From Psococerastis gibbosa (Eukaryota > Arthropoda > Insecta > Psocodea > Psocidae), in contig OZ020491.1 in the NCBI GenBank assembly GCA_963971405.1, forward strand, positions 13,572,855 to 13,636,854: a DNA stretch of 64,000 nt. Direction: 5' to 3'. Within the stretch, counting starts at the first letter, position 1; every line of letters starts with the position of its first letter. The notes under the pieces were generated by a model. The model was not told the DNA's origin and searched no databases. It worked only from the letters and a program-made list of their open reading frames with translations. Of the stretch, positions 1 to 10,599 are shown one piece after another. Both the position numbers and the translations under genes were made by a program.

Positions 1-83
1 TACCACGTCAAAAAACATTTACTATCACTGTTGACGTTGGGGGAATCCCCGCCTATGCACTATTGACGTAGGTGGAATATGCG
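1..83. mobile_element. Partial palindromic MITE cut by the window edge
   Basis: The sequence opens inside the right half of a palindromic element of the family found throughout the window. It carries part of the shared core (TACCACGTCA), then ACATTTACTAT and TTGACGTAGGTGGAAT, as in the complete copies at 4576-4717 and 32750-32884. The left half lies outside the window and no clean right end is visible. Confidence 0.6.
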
Positions 84-286
84 TGAATATATATAAACGA
101 CTCATTCTCCCTCGACCCTCAGCCGCTGTGACGTTTAATGTTTAATGGATAAAATGTCGACTGTTTGCTAGGTAACCATTGTGAAGCTCAAAATTCAACT
201 TCGTTGTTGCGGCTTTTACTTAAAAAGTGTTTTCGTCAATTTTCATTTGAGTATTGAAGGAAAAGTTTTTTAACTACGCCATAGTA

Positions 287-598
287 TTAGGCTTCCGCCA
301 TCAGCTTTCTTGCAGCCCAATAGATCAAATAACCTGGTGAACCTCTGCTATTGACGAAAGCTGGGCACGTCTTAAGGTGTTTTCTGTCCATTTCTTCCCG
401 GGTGTCGCACAGAGAGCAGAAAGGTGCCGCTGCTACACCTATACGGTGAAGATGTTTTTGAAGGTAGTCATGACCCGTTGTTAACCTAAATTCCGTCACT
501 GATTGATATCTGGGTAGGTACTTTGGCGGCCAAAGTCTTCCTTCTGTACTAGTTTTTCCCACGTTTTTACAGCGGCGTCGGTCCTGTGAGCTGTCCAA
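287..598 (-). pseudogene. C-terminal fragment of a LINE polyprotein (RT/RNase H tail)
   Basis: A 103-codon open stretch on the - strand ends in a stop at 287. It encodes FRLTTGHDYLQKHL, a histidine and a CSLC...H...C zinc-knuckle-like cluster (residues about 62-78), the pattern seen at the C-terminal end of many non-LTR retrotransposon polyproteins. Upstream reverse transcriptase sequence is absent, so this is a 5'-truncated relic. It lies in the huntingtin intron before the exon at 732 and runs antisense to the host gene. The clade cannot be fixed from this fragment. Confidence 0.6.
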
Positions 599-731
599 TG
601 CTTGATCTGAAAGAATTATTTGGTATACCCCTTACAGTCACTTAAAGTCATGGGTTTGTTGTTCCAAACCGGCTCCCTCTCTGGCGAGCCGGAAAAAAAG
701 TTGTGCTATAATATTTAATTTTAATTTTCAG

Positions 732-957
732 AAAGTCTATTATTCTCTTATGTAGAATTCCTAGTCTATCAGATGTAGCTCTAGCGATACCTGACGCTGG
801 TGATCTCCAAGATTTGGAGTGTCTTCGGCAGTTTATTGCCAGATTCTGTGCGCTTGGATGGGTGAAAAGACAACAGTTTGAACAGATTTGGGCTGCTCTT
901 CTTGGTGTTTTAGGATTGAATGCAGACTCACCGGAATCTTCAGCTTTTGTGCTGCAG
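732..957 (+). CDS. htt: huntingtin exon A (first in window)
   Basis: The acceptor TTAATTTTCAG is at 721-731 and the donor CAG|GTAACA follows 957. One nucleotide completes a split codon, then 75 codons follow, ending in phase 0. The peptide contains QFIARFCALGW and QIWAALLGVLG, which align with the vertebrate block QFIYRINTLGW...WATLLGVL. The exon is part of the C-terminal HEAT domain. Confidence 0.9.
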
Positions 958-3900
958 GTAACAGAAACCATATTAAGACAGCCGTTTATTCTATTGTCGA
1001 CCTATTAATTACCAGTGGCAAATAGAGGCAAATGAGGCAGTGCCTCACCTAGTTTTCAAATTAAATATATTAAAGACGATTGTATTTTGAATTAAAATAT
1101 GTAAGCTAACCAAATCAATTCTTGGAGAAAAAATTAAAACTTAAAAAATACCGTGAACAAAGTTAGTTCACAAGATACAATACCGCTGCGTTGTTGAAGC
1201 ACCAAGCCCCTACTAAACCTAAGACAAGTATAAACGTTAGCTGTAATGTTTTCAAACGTCGTGAATACAGTTTTTTTCAGAGCCTTTGTTGCACTCAACT
1301 TAGTTGGCCGGCGAGACTATTGCAGATCTAAGCCATAGTCAATGCGCTACAGCTTGGATGAATCCTGCAAATGCCCCAAATGTGGGCATATTTTGTGTGG
1401 GCTTAATTTCTCCCCAATCCAGCCAGCTACTTGACCAAGCAATTCGCAAGTCTCTACAAAAAAAATGTCTGTGCCTCACCAAATTTTATCCACACTGCTG
1501 GTCTGCTTTATGTTATTGTAGTTTTTTAATTGTCAGCATTTCGATTCGTACAAAATATTGTGTAAGGAGCGCATTCCACCGACTTCTAAGTGCAAAATAC
1601 ACATACAATGACGTGGTAGCAGATATCATTAATAAACGCGGGGTTTCCACCGACCTCTCATTGCAGAATGCAAATGACATTGACGGAAATTTTTGTTTTA
1701 CTCTATGTCATAGTTAAAATTGATCAATGATCATAGAGTAAAATCAAAAACAAACAAACTAAAATTAAAAAATGGCGTCATGGGATATGTTAAGTACAAA
1801 CATTTTAATAGATTTCTATAAAAAGAAAAAAAAATCAAATTTCCGTCAATGTCATGTGCATTCTGCAATGAGAGGTCGTCGAAAACCCCGCCTAAGTCTT
1901 GAATGTCTGCTACCACGTCACCGTATGTGTATTTTGAACTTAGAGGTCGGTGGAAACCGCTCCTAAAAATAACGCGTTGAGCATGTGTTTGCTCTAATTC
2001 AGGAGTTCCCAAACTGTGGTCCACAGACTTACAGTATATCTGGAGTTCCACGGGCCAAAGTAAGAAATAAGAAAATAAAACAGCTGAGTTATTAGAAATT
2101 TGATATAAAATACAGTAAGTCTTGGCACTGAACTACAAAATCCACCCGATACCACTTCTAAATATTTAATCCAATATTACCACGTAACTATAGGCACAAG
2201 TTACTTGATCTTGATCCTAGAATTTAACGATTTTCCTATCACAGTCATGGGGGGTCCACGGAAAATCATAAAATAATCTAGTGGTCCACGGACTAAAAGT
2301 TTGGGAACCCCTTATCTAATTAATTGTCTGTTATTTAGGCGAGCATAGTGTCCCTTGAAGGCATCGGCATGCTCTTAGAGTCAACACTCTTAAATCCATT
2401 CTGTGGAAATCCTGTTGTATCTGAAATGGCACACTATGGGCGTGATCTGACTTGTCTGCGTGAATGTGGTGCTGGCTTGCCGCGGTTGCCAGGATATACC
2501 AAATTCCATTGTAATTTAGAAACTATCGGAGTCCTTCAGAGGTATGCAAATTCCATTTTGTTTCATAAATATAATAAATATGTTTGAATAGGCGAGATTA
2601 CGGTAGAACTGGATTTTAAAACAAAAACTGAGAGGTACCTACTAGATTCTAAAAGAATTGTAATAATTCTTAAGAGCTACTTTATTACCTGTTGTTTCTA
2701 CAAAGTATATTTTGACGGGAAATATCTATCGTTGAGCTGTCAAAAATGTCCATTTAATTAGCAGTGTTGTTCCTCTACATGTCACATGTGGCCTTCACTA
2801 ATACCAATTCTTAAACTTCTTCTTTGGGACTACCACACCAATCGTTTTTGGTACAAATCGAATTCAATATTGTGTTATTATAAAAAGGTACATATCATGT
2901 ACCAAAATTCTCAGAAAGAGTCTTGTGTTTGTCTTGATATTTTTGATGACTCTCCGATTGATATTTCATGAGATGTTTGATTCTTACACTTACAAGATTT
3001 TTCCTCCTGCGATTGGGTTTTAAGGCAGAGATTTCTAAATATTAATAATATAATTTTTTGATGAAATTAATTAATTCTTCGTTACACAGTCGCAAAGATA
3101 TGAAAATGATCGGATGAATAATAAATCCATAAAAAATACATGCTTTTTCAAATCGCAGAGCATCAACCTGTATCTGTATAAATCAGTATAAAGCACTTTA
3201 TCGTGTGTTCTTAAATCAGTCAACCTATTACTTGCTTTATATACATTACTTACTTTATTACTACCCATATTATTCCAATTTGTAAGCTGCGCACGGGCAT
3301 TTAGCCCTGCAGCATATTATGCTTAAAGCAGTTAATAATGTAATTATGCCTTTTTTGAGGAAATAAAACTGTATTGTAATGTCTGAAGGAAATTCTACAA
3401 CAATTTTATATTGAATTTACACAATTGTATTCCCCTTATATAACCCTTTTAGAACCCTATAATGGGTTGTCAGAAATCTTAAATTTTTTTTTTTCTGTCA
3501 GTTATGTGCCAGGTCTCCTCTCAATGGAATATGTTTGTTCCGCAATTCAACAATCCACGGTAGAGCTCCCTGAAATAACTGCTCAGAGGCAAACACTGGC
3601 GGATTTAGGAGTAGATCTCACTTCTTGTCTTCAGTTTCTTCTGGACGTATTCTCTCAGTGGAAGAATGAGGTAACTGTCACGCCCATCATGGTAAATTCA
3701 AATTCGTCTCCTGAGCCCAAATAGGGTTTCTAAGGTTCTGTACAGGTATAGCCCATAGGGTTTTTAGTTTTATATATATGGTATAGCTTATTAATTCAAT
3801 GCATATGGATTGTAACAATTGATAGGTTAGCTATAAAAATAGTGCCAAAGCTTAAGACGCCATTTTAATAACAAGCATTATATTATACTAATTTAAGATA

Positions 3901-6900
3901 GATTCTATATTTGATGTTTTGTCACTAATTTATTATTAAAATCAAAAATGTATTGTATTACTTTTTAGCCGCAAGATCAGCATTTGCTAGCCACAGCATT
4001 GAAAGTCAGTCTCGTATTATCAGACGTGTTTACGGATCCAAATCAATTTAGAACTCTACTAGACGTGGTGTTAGACATTGATACTTGCTTAGCGTCATCA
4101 GATGTTCCACTTCTTCCCCTTTGCATTGTGGTTACTGCGAAATGCTGTGCAGCGATTCTACCGGTACGATTTCTCTCTTTTTTCGTTTTACTAACCGTTT
4201 CCACCGATCTCTCATTGCAGAATGCAAATGACATAGACGGAAATTAGAATTTTTCTTTTTATAGAAATCTATTAAAATGTTTGTACTTAACATATCCCAT
4301 GACGCCATTTTTTAATTTTAGTTTGTTTGTGATTTTACTCTATGATCATTGATCAATTTTAACTATGACATAGAGTAAAACGAAAATTTCCGTCAATGTC
4401 ATTTGCATTCTGCAATGAGAGTTCGGTGGAAACCCCGCCTAACAACATCTATTAATGGCAAGTGTTACTGTGCAATACTATCAGCGCTAACGCAACTAGC
4501 AACCAAGGCTGGTTCAGGTTTGTTATATTTTCATTGATATGAGCAAGAAGCATTTAAAATGCTTAATTTCGGTTAGGCGCATATTCCACCTACGTCAATA
4601 GTCAATAGTAAATGTGGTATTAACGTGGTAGCAGAAATTAAAGACAGTCTAAAAATGTCTGCTACCACGTCAATACCACATTTTCTATTGACTATTGACG
4701 TAGGTGGAATAAGCGCCTTTGACATATTAGGACGAGGGGCTCCAAGAAATTCAAGGTTTCTATTGTTGTTACTCTTGCGATAATGGAGCGTACCCACCAA
4801 ACTCAATGTTACTTACATTCTGTAACGGTATGCATGCAACAAATGGTCAACTTCCCTATAGAAATAAATCTATTTTTTTAAAAAACGGCAAAATTCCCCC
4901 CTCCGATTGAGTTTGAATTCCCAAAATTTAAGCCTTTGATTAACTTATGGAGAGAGGCATATCGGATCACTTTTTATTTTTATTTCATTCAGTTGGCTTT
5001 GCTGATCATTTGAATTAGAGTGAAGTAAACTTTAAAATCAAAAACTTTTATTGGACCTGTCATTTGGGTGTAGATTAACAACTTAAGTTACAGTACATTC
5101 AACAATTGTTCATGGCGAGAATGAATGCTCTACCCTAATCAACCTATCAACAATCAGAGCGAGGTTTCTATAGGAAAGTAGTCCATTCCCTCATAATTTT
5201 TCAGGGCCGTGAACGTTACGAGCGCTTATCCCAGATGCTCTGCCGCTCAGACTCACCTCCTGTTCGGCTAGCAAGACTTCAAGGACTCCTGTACCTGGTA
5301 GAAGCTCCTGTAGTGTATTGGTATCTGAACAAACCTACTGTACATTTCGGAAATTCGATGTTTTTCTTGGAAGACAATCAAACCATTACGAATCTAGTCG
5401 ACTCCTTTGTACCTTTGGCTGTTCAATATATGCTTCAATTTACGAATGATCGGTGAGTTTAACACACAAAAAAACTATAGTAGAAAGCATTGGGTGATGC
5501 CCCTAAATAAGGTTTTTTTCATTCGTTAGTACTGTATAGCAGGTAATTTAAAGGTAAAGTCGCCTCGCCACCATCTGTGGCTAATTGATTGGGTAATATC
5601 CAATCATAAGGGTTTGTATCCATTATTATAGTGTTGTGCAATTACCTAGCTGTTAAAGGTAATTACGTACCGGAACTTGGCTACACCATGTTTATGGTTG
5701 TTACATTGTGTTAATGGTACGCTGGTCTTATGTTGTCCATTATTCTTTATACCCGGTGTAAGTGCCAATGGCTAAACATTCAACGGGAAACAACACAATA
5801 ATGTCCGAAAATCGATGGGGTTATAGCTCTATTTCAAGATTAATCCAATTAAAAGCTAATTTATTGAACACGTGTATTCTTTATTAACTAAAAGTAGCAG
5901 AAGAACAGAACTAAACTCTAAACAAGACGTGGCAGTAGTGGCCATGGCGCCACAGGGTCGTTGGCTCTAGGTAAGGTTCAATGAGCCACTATTAGTTTGC
6001 CTACGTCCATAAAAAGCCTTTCGAAATAAAAATAAACGCTATACTCATACTACTTTTACTTATTTATTGTTCGTTATCTCATGTCATGCTTACTATGATT
6101 TTCAGCTGGTCTTGGAGTGAAACTTACGAAGCTAATGCATGGGCGCTGCTGGTATACCTAATTCAACATTACAGAAAGGAATTAACTGATAACAAAGATA
6201 CTTTTATTGAATTTTTATTGTCTGCGTTGAAGGAACAAACCACGTCGACATTAATACAGAATATCATTTTATTTGTGAGTAGACTTATTTAGGTAGCATA
6301 GTAATTGCAGCAGTCTCAAAAGTACTCGTAGATCCTTTAAGCCCATTGCTCCTTTGGGATGACATTGTTTTAAGTACTATACCTAAATTAAGCTCGATGG
6401 GTTCGGGCTCTGCTGATCATAGGAGACATTGTACACCATAGTTGGTACTATACCTCTCTGAGGGGTGGGGTGACTAATAAGAAACTCATCAGTGAGAAAA
6501 ATTATGGACTACACAAGCATTAAAATTTTTCAGTGAGGTCTAGTTGCTACTTCTGACGAATCTTCCTAGCTTCAATGTCACATAACTACATTTTAATTTT
6601 CAGGGTGTCGAGAGATTATTACTCACCGATTGCTTAGATGAGAAGCAGACCAACGGGGTGCTGGTTATAGCCATGCATCTGCTTGGACTTCCCAACACAA
6701 CTAGTCGGTCTCATGGCCTGCAGCTTCTGCTCACAATCTCTTATATTCGTAAGAAATGTCTCTAAAATTCTAACTAAGTAGGTACCAAAATGATCACGTA
6801 TAGTAGCAGACATGTTTCTAATAAATGTACAAAGTGTACCCCGAGTTGTAGTGCCAAAAGAACGGAAAATAAATATAAAAGAGAAAATGTGTGTTTGCAA

Positions 6901-9818
6901 TTAAGTCGGCTCTTGGTTAGGCGGCTATTCCACCGGCCAATTTGCTTCACTAAGCATTGTGCCGACGTGGTAGCAGACATCATTAATAAGTCTCTACCAT
7001 ATTATAACTTAATTTATAATAGATAGTAGTAGTAGTGTTCGTCGGGTTAATAACGACTTAGGCCTCATATTTGGTCCCATAGAGCGACCCCGACTTGACT
7101 GTCCTATGCCAGCCCATAGGACAGTGGACCTCCTGATTATAGTGGATTCCGAACCACTTGGGAAACACAGTGAAGTCACACGATTAGTTCGGAGGTAACC
7201 AGGACAAGTCCTACCATGTTTTCCTACCGGCACTGTGCACACGACCAAGTTATCTGCAGCTTTGAACCTGCTCTGGTCCACTGGATTCAACTTGGTATGG
7301 CGGCCGGCTATATTGATACCGGTACCTGATCTATTTATTTTTATGAAGGATTATAATATAGACTTTTATATTTATAATAGATAAGTTAAGTATCTACATA
7401 ATAGTCTCCTTAAAATATGGCAGAGACTTATTAATGATGTCTGCTACCACGTCGGCACAACGATTAGTGAAGCAAATTGGCCGGTGGAATAGCCGCCTAA
7501 CCAAGAGCCGACTTAATTGCAAACACACATTTTCTCTTTTATATTTATTTAATTATTATATTTATGGAATAGCCGCCTTATTCATCTAACTTTTTCAGGC
7601 AAAAGAAAATTTGAGAAAAAACCTAGTTTAGAGGACGAGCCAGAAGTTTTAATGGCGGGCATGGAACGCATTAGTGCACTGTTAGACCGCCTGAAACATA
7701 GCCCACCTGCTGAAGCGGAGAGTGTCGGCAAAGTGTTGGGCTACGTCTTGCAAGACTTTGGCGCTTTCGATGTCTTGACGAAGCTCATACAAGGGTTTCT
7801 ATCTCCTCACCACCCCCACCCACACATCTTGTCTTCCCTCCTGTTTCAGGTCTGTGTTTATGATAATTCGGAGAAATCTCCATAGTTTAAACTGCAGGGG
7901 TCCGGGGTCCCAGACCTCATGAAAGGGGGAGGCCCTTGTCAGTAGCGTAACGATAGGTTTTCGAAGGGGGCGGTGTATAATTTAGCGTCCCTCCATCCAT
8001 TTTCATAAGTGTATAAAATGGGAAAAGCCGTTCTCATGGACGTACGCAGCTTTTACATTAATGAACTTAGTGTCCTCTGAGGGTTCGGAGGATATGATGG
8101 GGGGCCTCTCCCGGGAGAAATTACTTTAACAATAGGGCTAAAATAGTGGAGTTTTACGCATTTAGAGTGCAGTTAACACTTGGATTTTAGAGGCAAAGAA
8201 TATAACTGCCTTCCAAAGGGGGGAGGGGCAATTTATTGGCATTTATTTATAATTTTTAACAGGCCAAAACTCAGATATATTCTTTAACATTTGTTTGATT
8301 GCTGACGTATCCTTGTAGTGTTGGTGCCACATAAATTCGCATAAATAGCTGTCGGCCCCTGTCCTAGCTGTAACCCATTGCTTTTTGTTCCGCGTCGTAG
8401 CTTTTCCCCACATGATCAACTTTACCATCAAGATACAAGATGATTTCATGATTATTTTTACAAAATATATTAGGCGGCAAAACATTATTTTTTGTTTCTT
8501 TGCACCGACAACACCAGCCAACTCAAAATTCATGTTTAACATGTAAAAGACAGTATCGTACTGAATAGAAATAATAACGAATGCACGGTATTAAGGCAAG
8601 ATCAAACATACAGCGGGTGCCTGTCATACCATTCCAGCCGTGTGGGATGAGAACCGAAAAGGTCCGTTGTATTTTATTTACTAAGGGTAACCTCTGTATT
8701 AGCGATTAGCGAGCTACTAATGGCCCCAAAGCCTTCTATCTGCAATTCTGGTTTAAGCACTCCGCCATCATACCTTAAAGGATTGAAAGCAATGCATTCA
8801 ATTCGGTTATTTGAGGTTTGAAGTCATCTTTTCCTCGTCTAGGTGTTGGAAGACGCGGATCTACCTCTCCTACAAGACTGGGTAGTACTGAGTCTTCCCA
8901 GCCTCACACATGGCGTGCCCGTGCAGACCTCCACGCGTACCTTGACCTGCCTCTTCCTGTCTGCCTGCAGGGACCACTGGCTGCGCGCTCTCTTCCCACT
9001 AGTCAAAGACCGTCGTCGTTGTCTTCAACCTGAAGATCGCTCGCTTCTCTGTATTTCAGCTACGCATTTCTATTCACAGGTTGGCTTGTGTTCATTTTTT
9101 AAACCAGTCAAAATAAGGTTTACCGACGATTTAGCACAAAATAGATGGCGTTATCCCTATTTTGATAGTAAAGAGGATTCTTAAGATGCAATCAGAATAT
9201 CTAGAGTTCTATATAGGAGAGATGAGACATTCTTTCCCGGCAAGGATATTTTGTTTAATATCTGCTTTTATTGCCCGTTTTCGCTGCACAACTGGCCACG
9301 ACACAGATGACATTGGGCACCCCTGGATCACTGCAAAATACTTCGTTATAAAGATTAGATCCATTCAATTGGTAGAAGACTATTTCATACATCAAATTAT
9401 AAGGTATTTTCCAGTTTTGTTATAATTTTTCCTTGAATTTGATAATTCGGTAAATTTCTATCGCCTATCAGTTTCACGGAAAACCCCCTGCACCAAAACT
9501 GAAAAATTCCTCGTAGTCCTATGCATGAAATAGTTCTCTGCTAATTAATGTGTCCAAATCGTCATACCTTAAGTATTAAATTAGATAAAAAATATAAACT
9601 TACCGATTTAGGGGTGATCAAGGTGTGGCCAATGTCAAACGACCAGTTTCCCATTAATGAGGGACAGCGTCGAGATTAAATAATTTCTTCTGTTGCAGTT
9701 ACAAAGTCAAAAGCAAAAGGATGAATTCTGCTCCGTGTTTACATCAGCTGCTAAGACTAATCCTCTCTGCCAGCAAATTATTGACTCATTATCTTCCTTA
9801 AGTGAAGAGACATGTTGA
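732..9818 (+). CDS. htt: Huntingtin, C-terminal part (ten exons; gene-level entry)
   Basis: Huntingtin is a very large HEAT-repeat scaffold acting in vesicle transport, autophagy and spindle orientation. Exons at 732-957, 2339-2541, 3502-3691, 3969-4163, 5205-5452, 6106-6274, 6604-6748, 7599-7849, 8843-9079 and 9699-9818 have compatible phases and join into 660 codons plus a stop, about the last fifth of a roughly 3,100-residue protein. Blocks that match vertebrate huntingtin by recall, in order, include FIARFCALGW, GVDLTSCLQFLLDVFSQW, LQGLLYLVEA, GVERLLL, ERISALLDRLK, DWVVLSL and ATHFYS. The order of blocks is the same as in vertebrates, and the protein ends in ...EETC. The polyglutamine-bearing N terminus would lie upstream of the window. 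Introns are filled with MITEs. No frameshift or premature stop is seen, so the gene looks functional. Confidence 0.93.
1566..1963. mobile_element. Palindromic MITE with a nested inner palindrome (398 bp)
   Basis: Ends GGAGCGCATTCCACC and GGTGGAAACCGCTCC are inverted repeats flanked by TAA on both sides (1563-1565 and 1964-1966). The core GACGTGGTAGCAGATAT appears on the left and its complement on the right. The centre holds an inner palindrome of the type seen alone at 4195-4439. It lies in a huntingtin intron. Confidence 0.85.
1992..2321. mobile_element. hAT-like MITE with 8-bp target duplication
   Basis: The element at 2000-2313 has ends CAGGAGTTCCCAAAC and GTTTGGGAACCCCTT. It is flanked by CTCTAATT (1992-1999) and ATCTAATT (2314-2321), a 7-of-8 match. 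An 8-bp duplication and CAGGGGTTCC-type ends are typical of hAT elements. No coding capacity is present. A diverged relative lies at 31257-31556. Confidence 0.85.
2339..2541 (+). CDS. htt: huntingtin exon B
   Basis: The acceptor TTATTTAG ends at 2338; the exon opens in phase 0 (GCG AGC ATA) and ends two bases into a codon before GTATGC. It encodes SIVSLEGIGMLLESTLLNPF followed by CGNPVVS, which matches the vertebrate block with GNPAVS. Only 25 bp separate the exon from the end of a hAT-like MITE (2000-2313). Confidence 0.87.
3502..3691 (+). CDS. htt: huntingtin exon C
   Basis: The acceptor TTTTTCTGTCAG ends at 3501 and one base completes the codon split with exon B. The peptide includes LADLGVDLTSCLQFLLDVFS, matching the vertebrate AGVDIHSCSQFLLELYS block. 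Two in-phase donors are possible: after 3670 (GAG|GTAACT) or after 3691 (ATG|GTAAAT). The later one is preferred because it keeps VTPIM, which resembles the vertebrate TPAIL. Confidence 0.88.
3969..4163 (+). CDS. htt: huntingtin exon D
   Basis: The acceptor CTTTTTAG ends at 3968 and the donor CCG|GTACGA follows 4163. The exon is 65 codons in phase 0. ALKVSLVLSDVFTDPNQF corresponds to the vertebrate VVRSLLVVSDLFTERNQF. A palindromic MITE begins 32 bp beyond the donor (4195-4439). Confidence 0.9.
4195..4439. mobile_element. Palindromic MITE, inner type standing alone (245 bp)
   Basis: Inverted arms run from TTTCCACCG to CGGTGGAAACC and include ATTGCAGAATGCAAATGACAT and its complement. The middle contains ATTGATCAAT-type symmetry. 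TAA flanks both sides (4192-4194 and 4440-4442). The left-most bases are slightly truncated relative to other copies. It lies 32 bp downstream of a huntingtin donor site. Confidence 0.83.
4576..4717. mobile_element. Palindromic MITE, short form without inner element (142 bp)
   Basis: Arms GGCGCATATTCCACC and GGTGGAATAAGCGCC enclose repeated TTGACGT blocks and the shared core GACGTGGTAGCAGACAT (one substitution on the left). The left flank is TTA and the right flank TTT. It is nearly identical in plan to the copies at 32750-32884 and 53432-53579. Confidence 0.85.
5205..5452 (+). CDS. htt: huntingtin exon E
   Basis: The acceptor TTTTTCAG ends at 5204; the exon ends in phase 2 before GTGAGT. 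The peptide RLARLQGLLYLVEA parallels vertebrate SRVGALHGVLYVLE, and the block ends with the amphipathic LVDSFVPLAVQYMLQF. Confidence 0.9.
6106..6274 (+). CDS. htt: huntingtin exon F
   Basis: The acceptor GATTTTCAG ends at 6105. The exon completes the split codon from exon E and ends in phase 0 before GTGAGT. The peptide ANAWALLVYLIQHYRKEL is a helical HEAT-like segment at the expected position in the order of blocks. Residue-level match to vertebrates is weaker than in the flanking exons. Confidence 0.82.
6604..6748 (+). CDS. htt: huntingtin exon G
   Basis: The acceptor AATTTTCAG ends at 6603 and the donor ATTC|GTAAGA follows 6748 (phase 1). GVERLLLTDCLDEKQ matches vertebrate RGLERLLLSEQLSRL, followed by a helical LVIAMHLLGL segment. 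Confidence 0.9.
6869..7580. mobile_element. Composite nested palindromic element
   Basis: An element at 6920-7497 (ends GGCGGCTATTCCACCGGCC and its complement) sits inside a second inverted repeat whose arms are 6869-6916 and 7501-7549 (CAATTAAGTCGGCTCTTGG and complement). A further end, GGAATAGCCGCC, stops at 7577 before TTA. The centre carries a copy of the dispersed repeat shared with 28630-28870. The right end abuts the acceptor of huntingtin exon H. Confidence 0.75.
7040..7330. repeat. Dispersed repeat, copy 1 of 2
   Basis: This shares ordered blocks such as GTGGATTCCGAACCACTT, TCGGAGGTAACCAGGAC and CAACTTGGTATGGC with 28630-28870. Both copies read as similar short open segments on the - strand (AADNLVVCT / TAANLVVCT). 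It may be a decayed retroelement, but the class is unknown. Confidence 0.5.
7599..7849 (+). CDS. htt: huntingtin exon H
   Basis: The acceptor CTTTTTCAG ends at 7598 and the donor CAG|GTCTGT follows 7849. It encodes a basic/acidic linker and then MERISALLDRLK and FLSPHHPHPHILSSLLFQ, matching vertebrate MERVSVLFDRIR and FLSNQQPYPQFMATVVYK. The acceptor lies 18 bp after a transposon end and its TTA flank (7578-7580). Confidence 0.92.
8843..9079 (+). CDS. htt: huntingtin exon I
   Basis: The acceptor TCCTCGTCTAG ends at 8842 and the donor CAG|GTTGGC follows 9079; 79 codons in phase 0. LQDWVVLSLPSLTH and TLTCLFLSAC are followed by LCISATHFYSQ, parallel to vertebrate VRDWVMLSLSNFTQ, SLSCFFVSAS and LVATDFYRHQ. 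This is the best conserved exon in the window. Confidence 0.94.
9195..9560. repeat. Fragmentary dispersed repeats in the last huntingtin intron
   Basis: The left part (GGAGAGATGAGACATTC near 9210) matches the end of the MITE at 23868-24036. The right part (GAAGACTATTTCATACATCA) matches the family at 39640-40190 and 51435-51800. Neither part is complete. Confidence 0.5.
9699..9818 (+). CDS. htt: huntingtin terminal exon J
   Basis: The acceptor CTTCTGTTGCAG ends at 9698. Thirty-nine codons are followed by TGA at 9816-9818. The tail contains FCSVFTSAAKTNPLCQQII and ends SLSEETC, similar in length and position to the vertebrate C terminus, which also ends in a cysteine. Confidence 0.88.
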   Translation, partial: LQSQKQKDEFCSVFTSAAKTNPLCQQIIDSLSSLSEETC

Positions 9819-10126
9819 ATTTTGATCCCTTAGCTGGGCAACAACCAAAGAGGAATGGACAATTTTATTATTATTATTTTTTTTTTTATCTTCGAATGGA
9901 TGCCGTTTTGTGTCAGTATGGTGTGGATATAGAAGGGAGAAGTTGAGTTATGCCGTTACGATATTGTATTTGTACAGAGCTTTCATTTGAAAATATAAGG
10001 TGTTCTGGGCACTCTTTCCAACGCTTCAACTAGTGGTACTGTCGAGATAACAAATGTAAGAACCATCTGGCGGATTTTAGTAATAAGCTATCTTTCCGTG
10101 GTGAGCAATAAGCTTTTTGCATGAGT

Positions 10127-10139
10127 GAATAAATAAAAT
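10127..10139 (+). terminator. Possible huntingtin poly(A) signal
   Basis: Overlapping AATAAA hexamers lie about 310 bp beyond the huntingtin stop codon, in a plain AT-rich 3' flank with no other coding signal. The cleavage site cannot be placed from sequence. Confidence 0.4.
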
Positions 10140-10384
10140 AAAAAGACTAAGTAGAAATCGATCAACTATAAAACTAAGGACATTGCGAGATAAAATTAAC
10201 TTTTTACCCGTCTATTTATATTGCAAGAATACCACAAATAAAAACAAAAGAGTGACAGCTGTTTCGGTGGTTACACCATCCAAGCTACAACTTATATACT
10301 AAACCATGTCGGGTCCCTGGACAAGATTAAGAAGTGTTGGTAACTAGGCCTAGGAGAGGAGGTATGTAAAAAATCCGACAGTAT

Positions 10385-10598
10385 CCTCATGACATGTAGA
10401 GTAGTGGTACGGACTCTGACTTTCACCCGAAAGGTTGTTGGTCCGAGTCCCACACTGGCTACATTTTCTGGCCATGCTTCGGAGGGCATGTAAAGCAGGC
10501 GGTCCCGGGTCTTCTTAGTTGAATGTAAGAGAGGGCTTTACAGCCCTAACTCCGCTAGGTTGGCCTAGTAATAGAACAACAAAAGTCCTTATTTATTT
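10385..10598 (+). mobile_element. tRNA-derived SINE (family 1), + orientation
   Basis: The head GACATGTAGAGTAGTGGTA resembles a Pol III A box and TTGGTCCGAGTCCC a B box. The segment between has TTTCACCC as in tRNA-Glu(TTC), so a tRNA-Glu origin is possible. The body runs through GGGCTTTACAGCCC and ends in TCCTTATTTATTTA. Other copies: 28230-28446, 30981-31200, 35721-35972, 50823-51046, and a 3' fragment at 49605-49682. Confidence 0.85.
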
Positions 10599-10599
10599 A

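Noticed and set aside
1304-1717. Open + frame of 137 codons in a huntingtin intron
   Set aside because: Its right part is transposon arm sequence (same peptide as the frame at 4195-4247), with no splice sites or recognisable domain.
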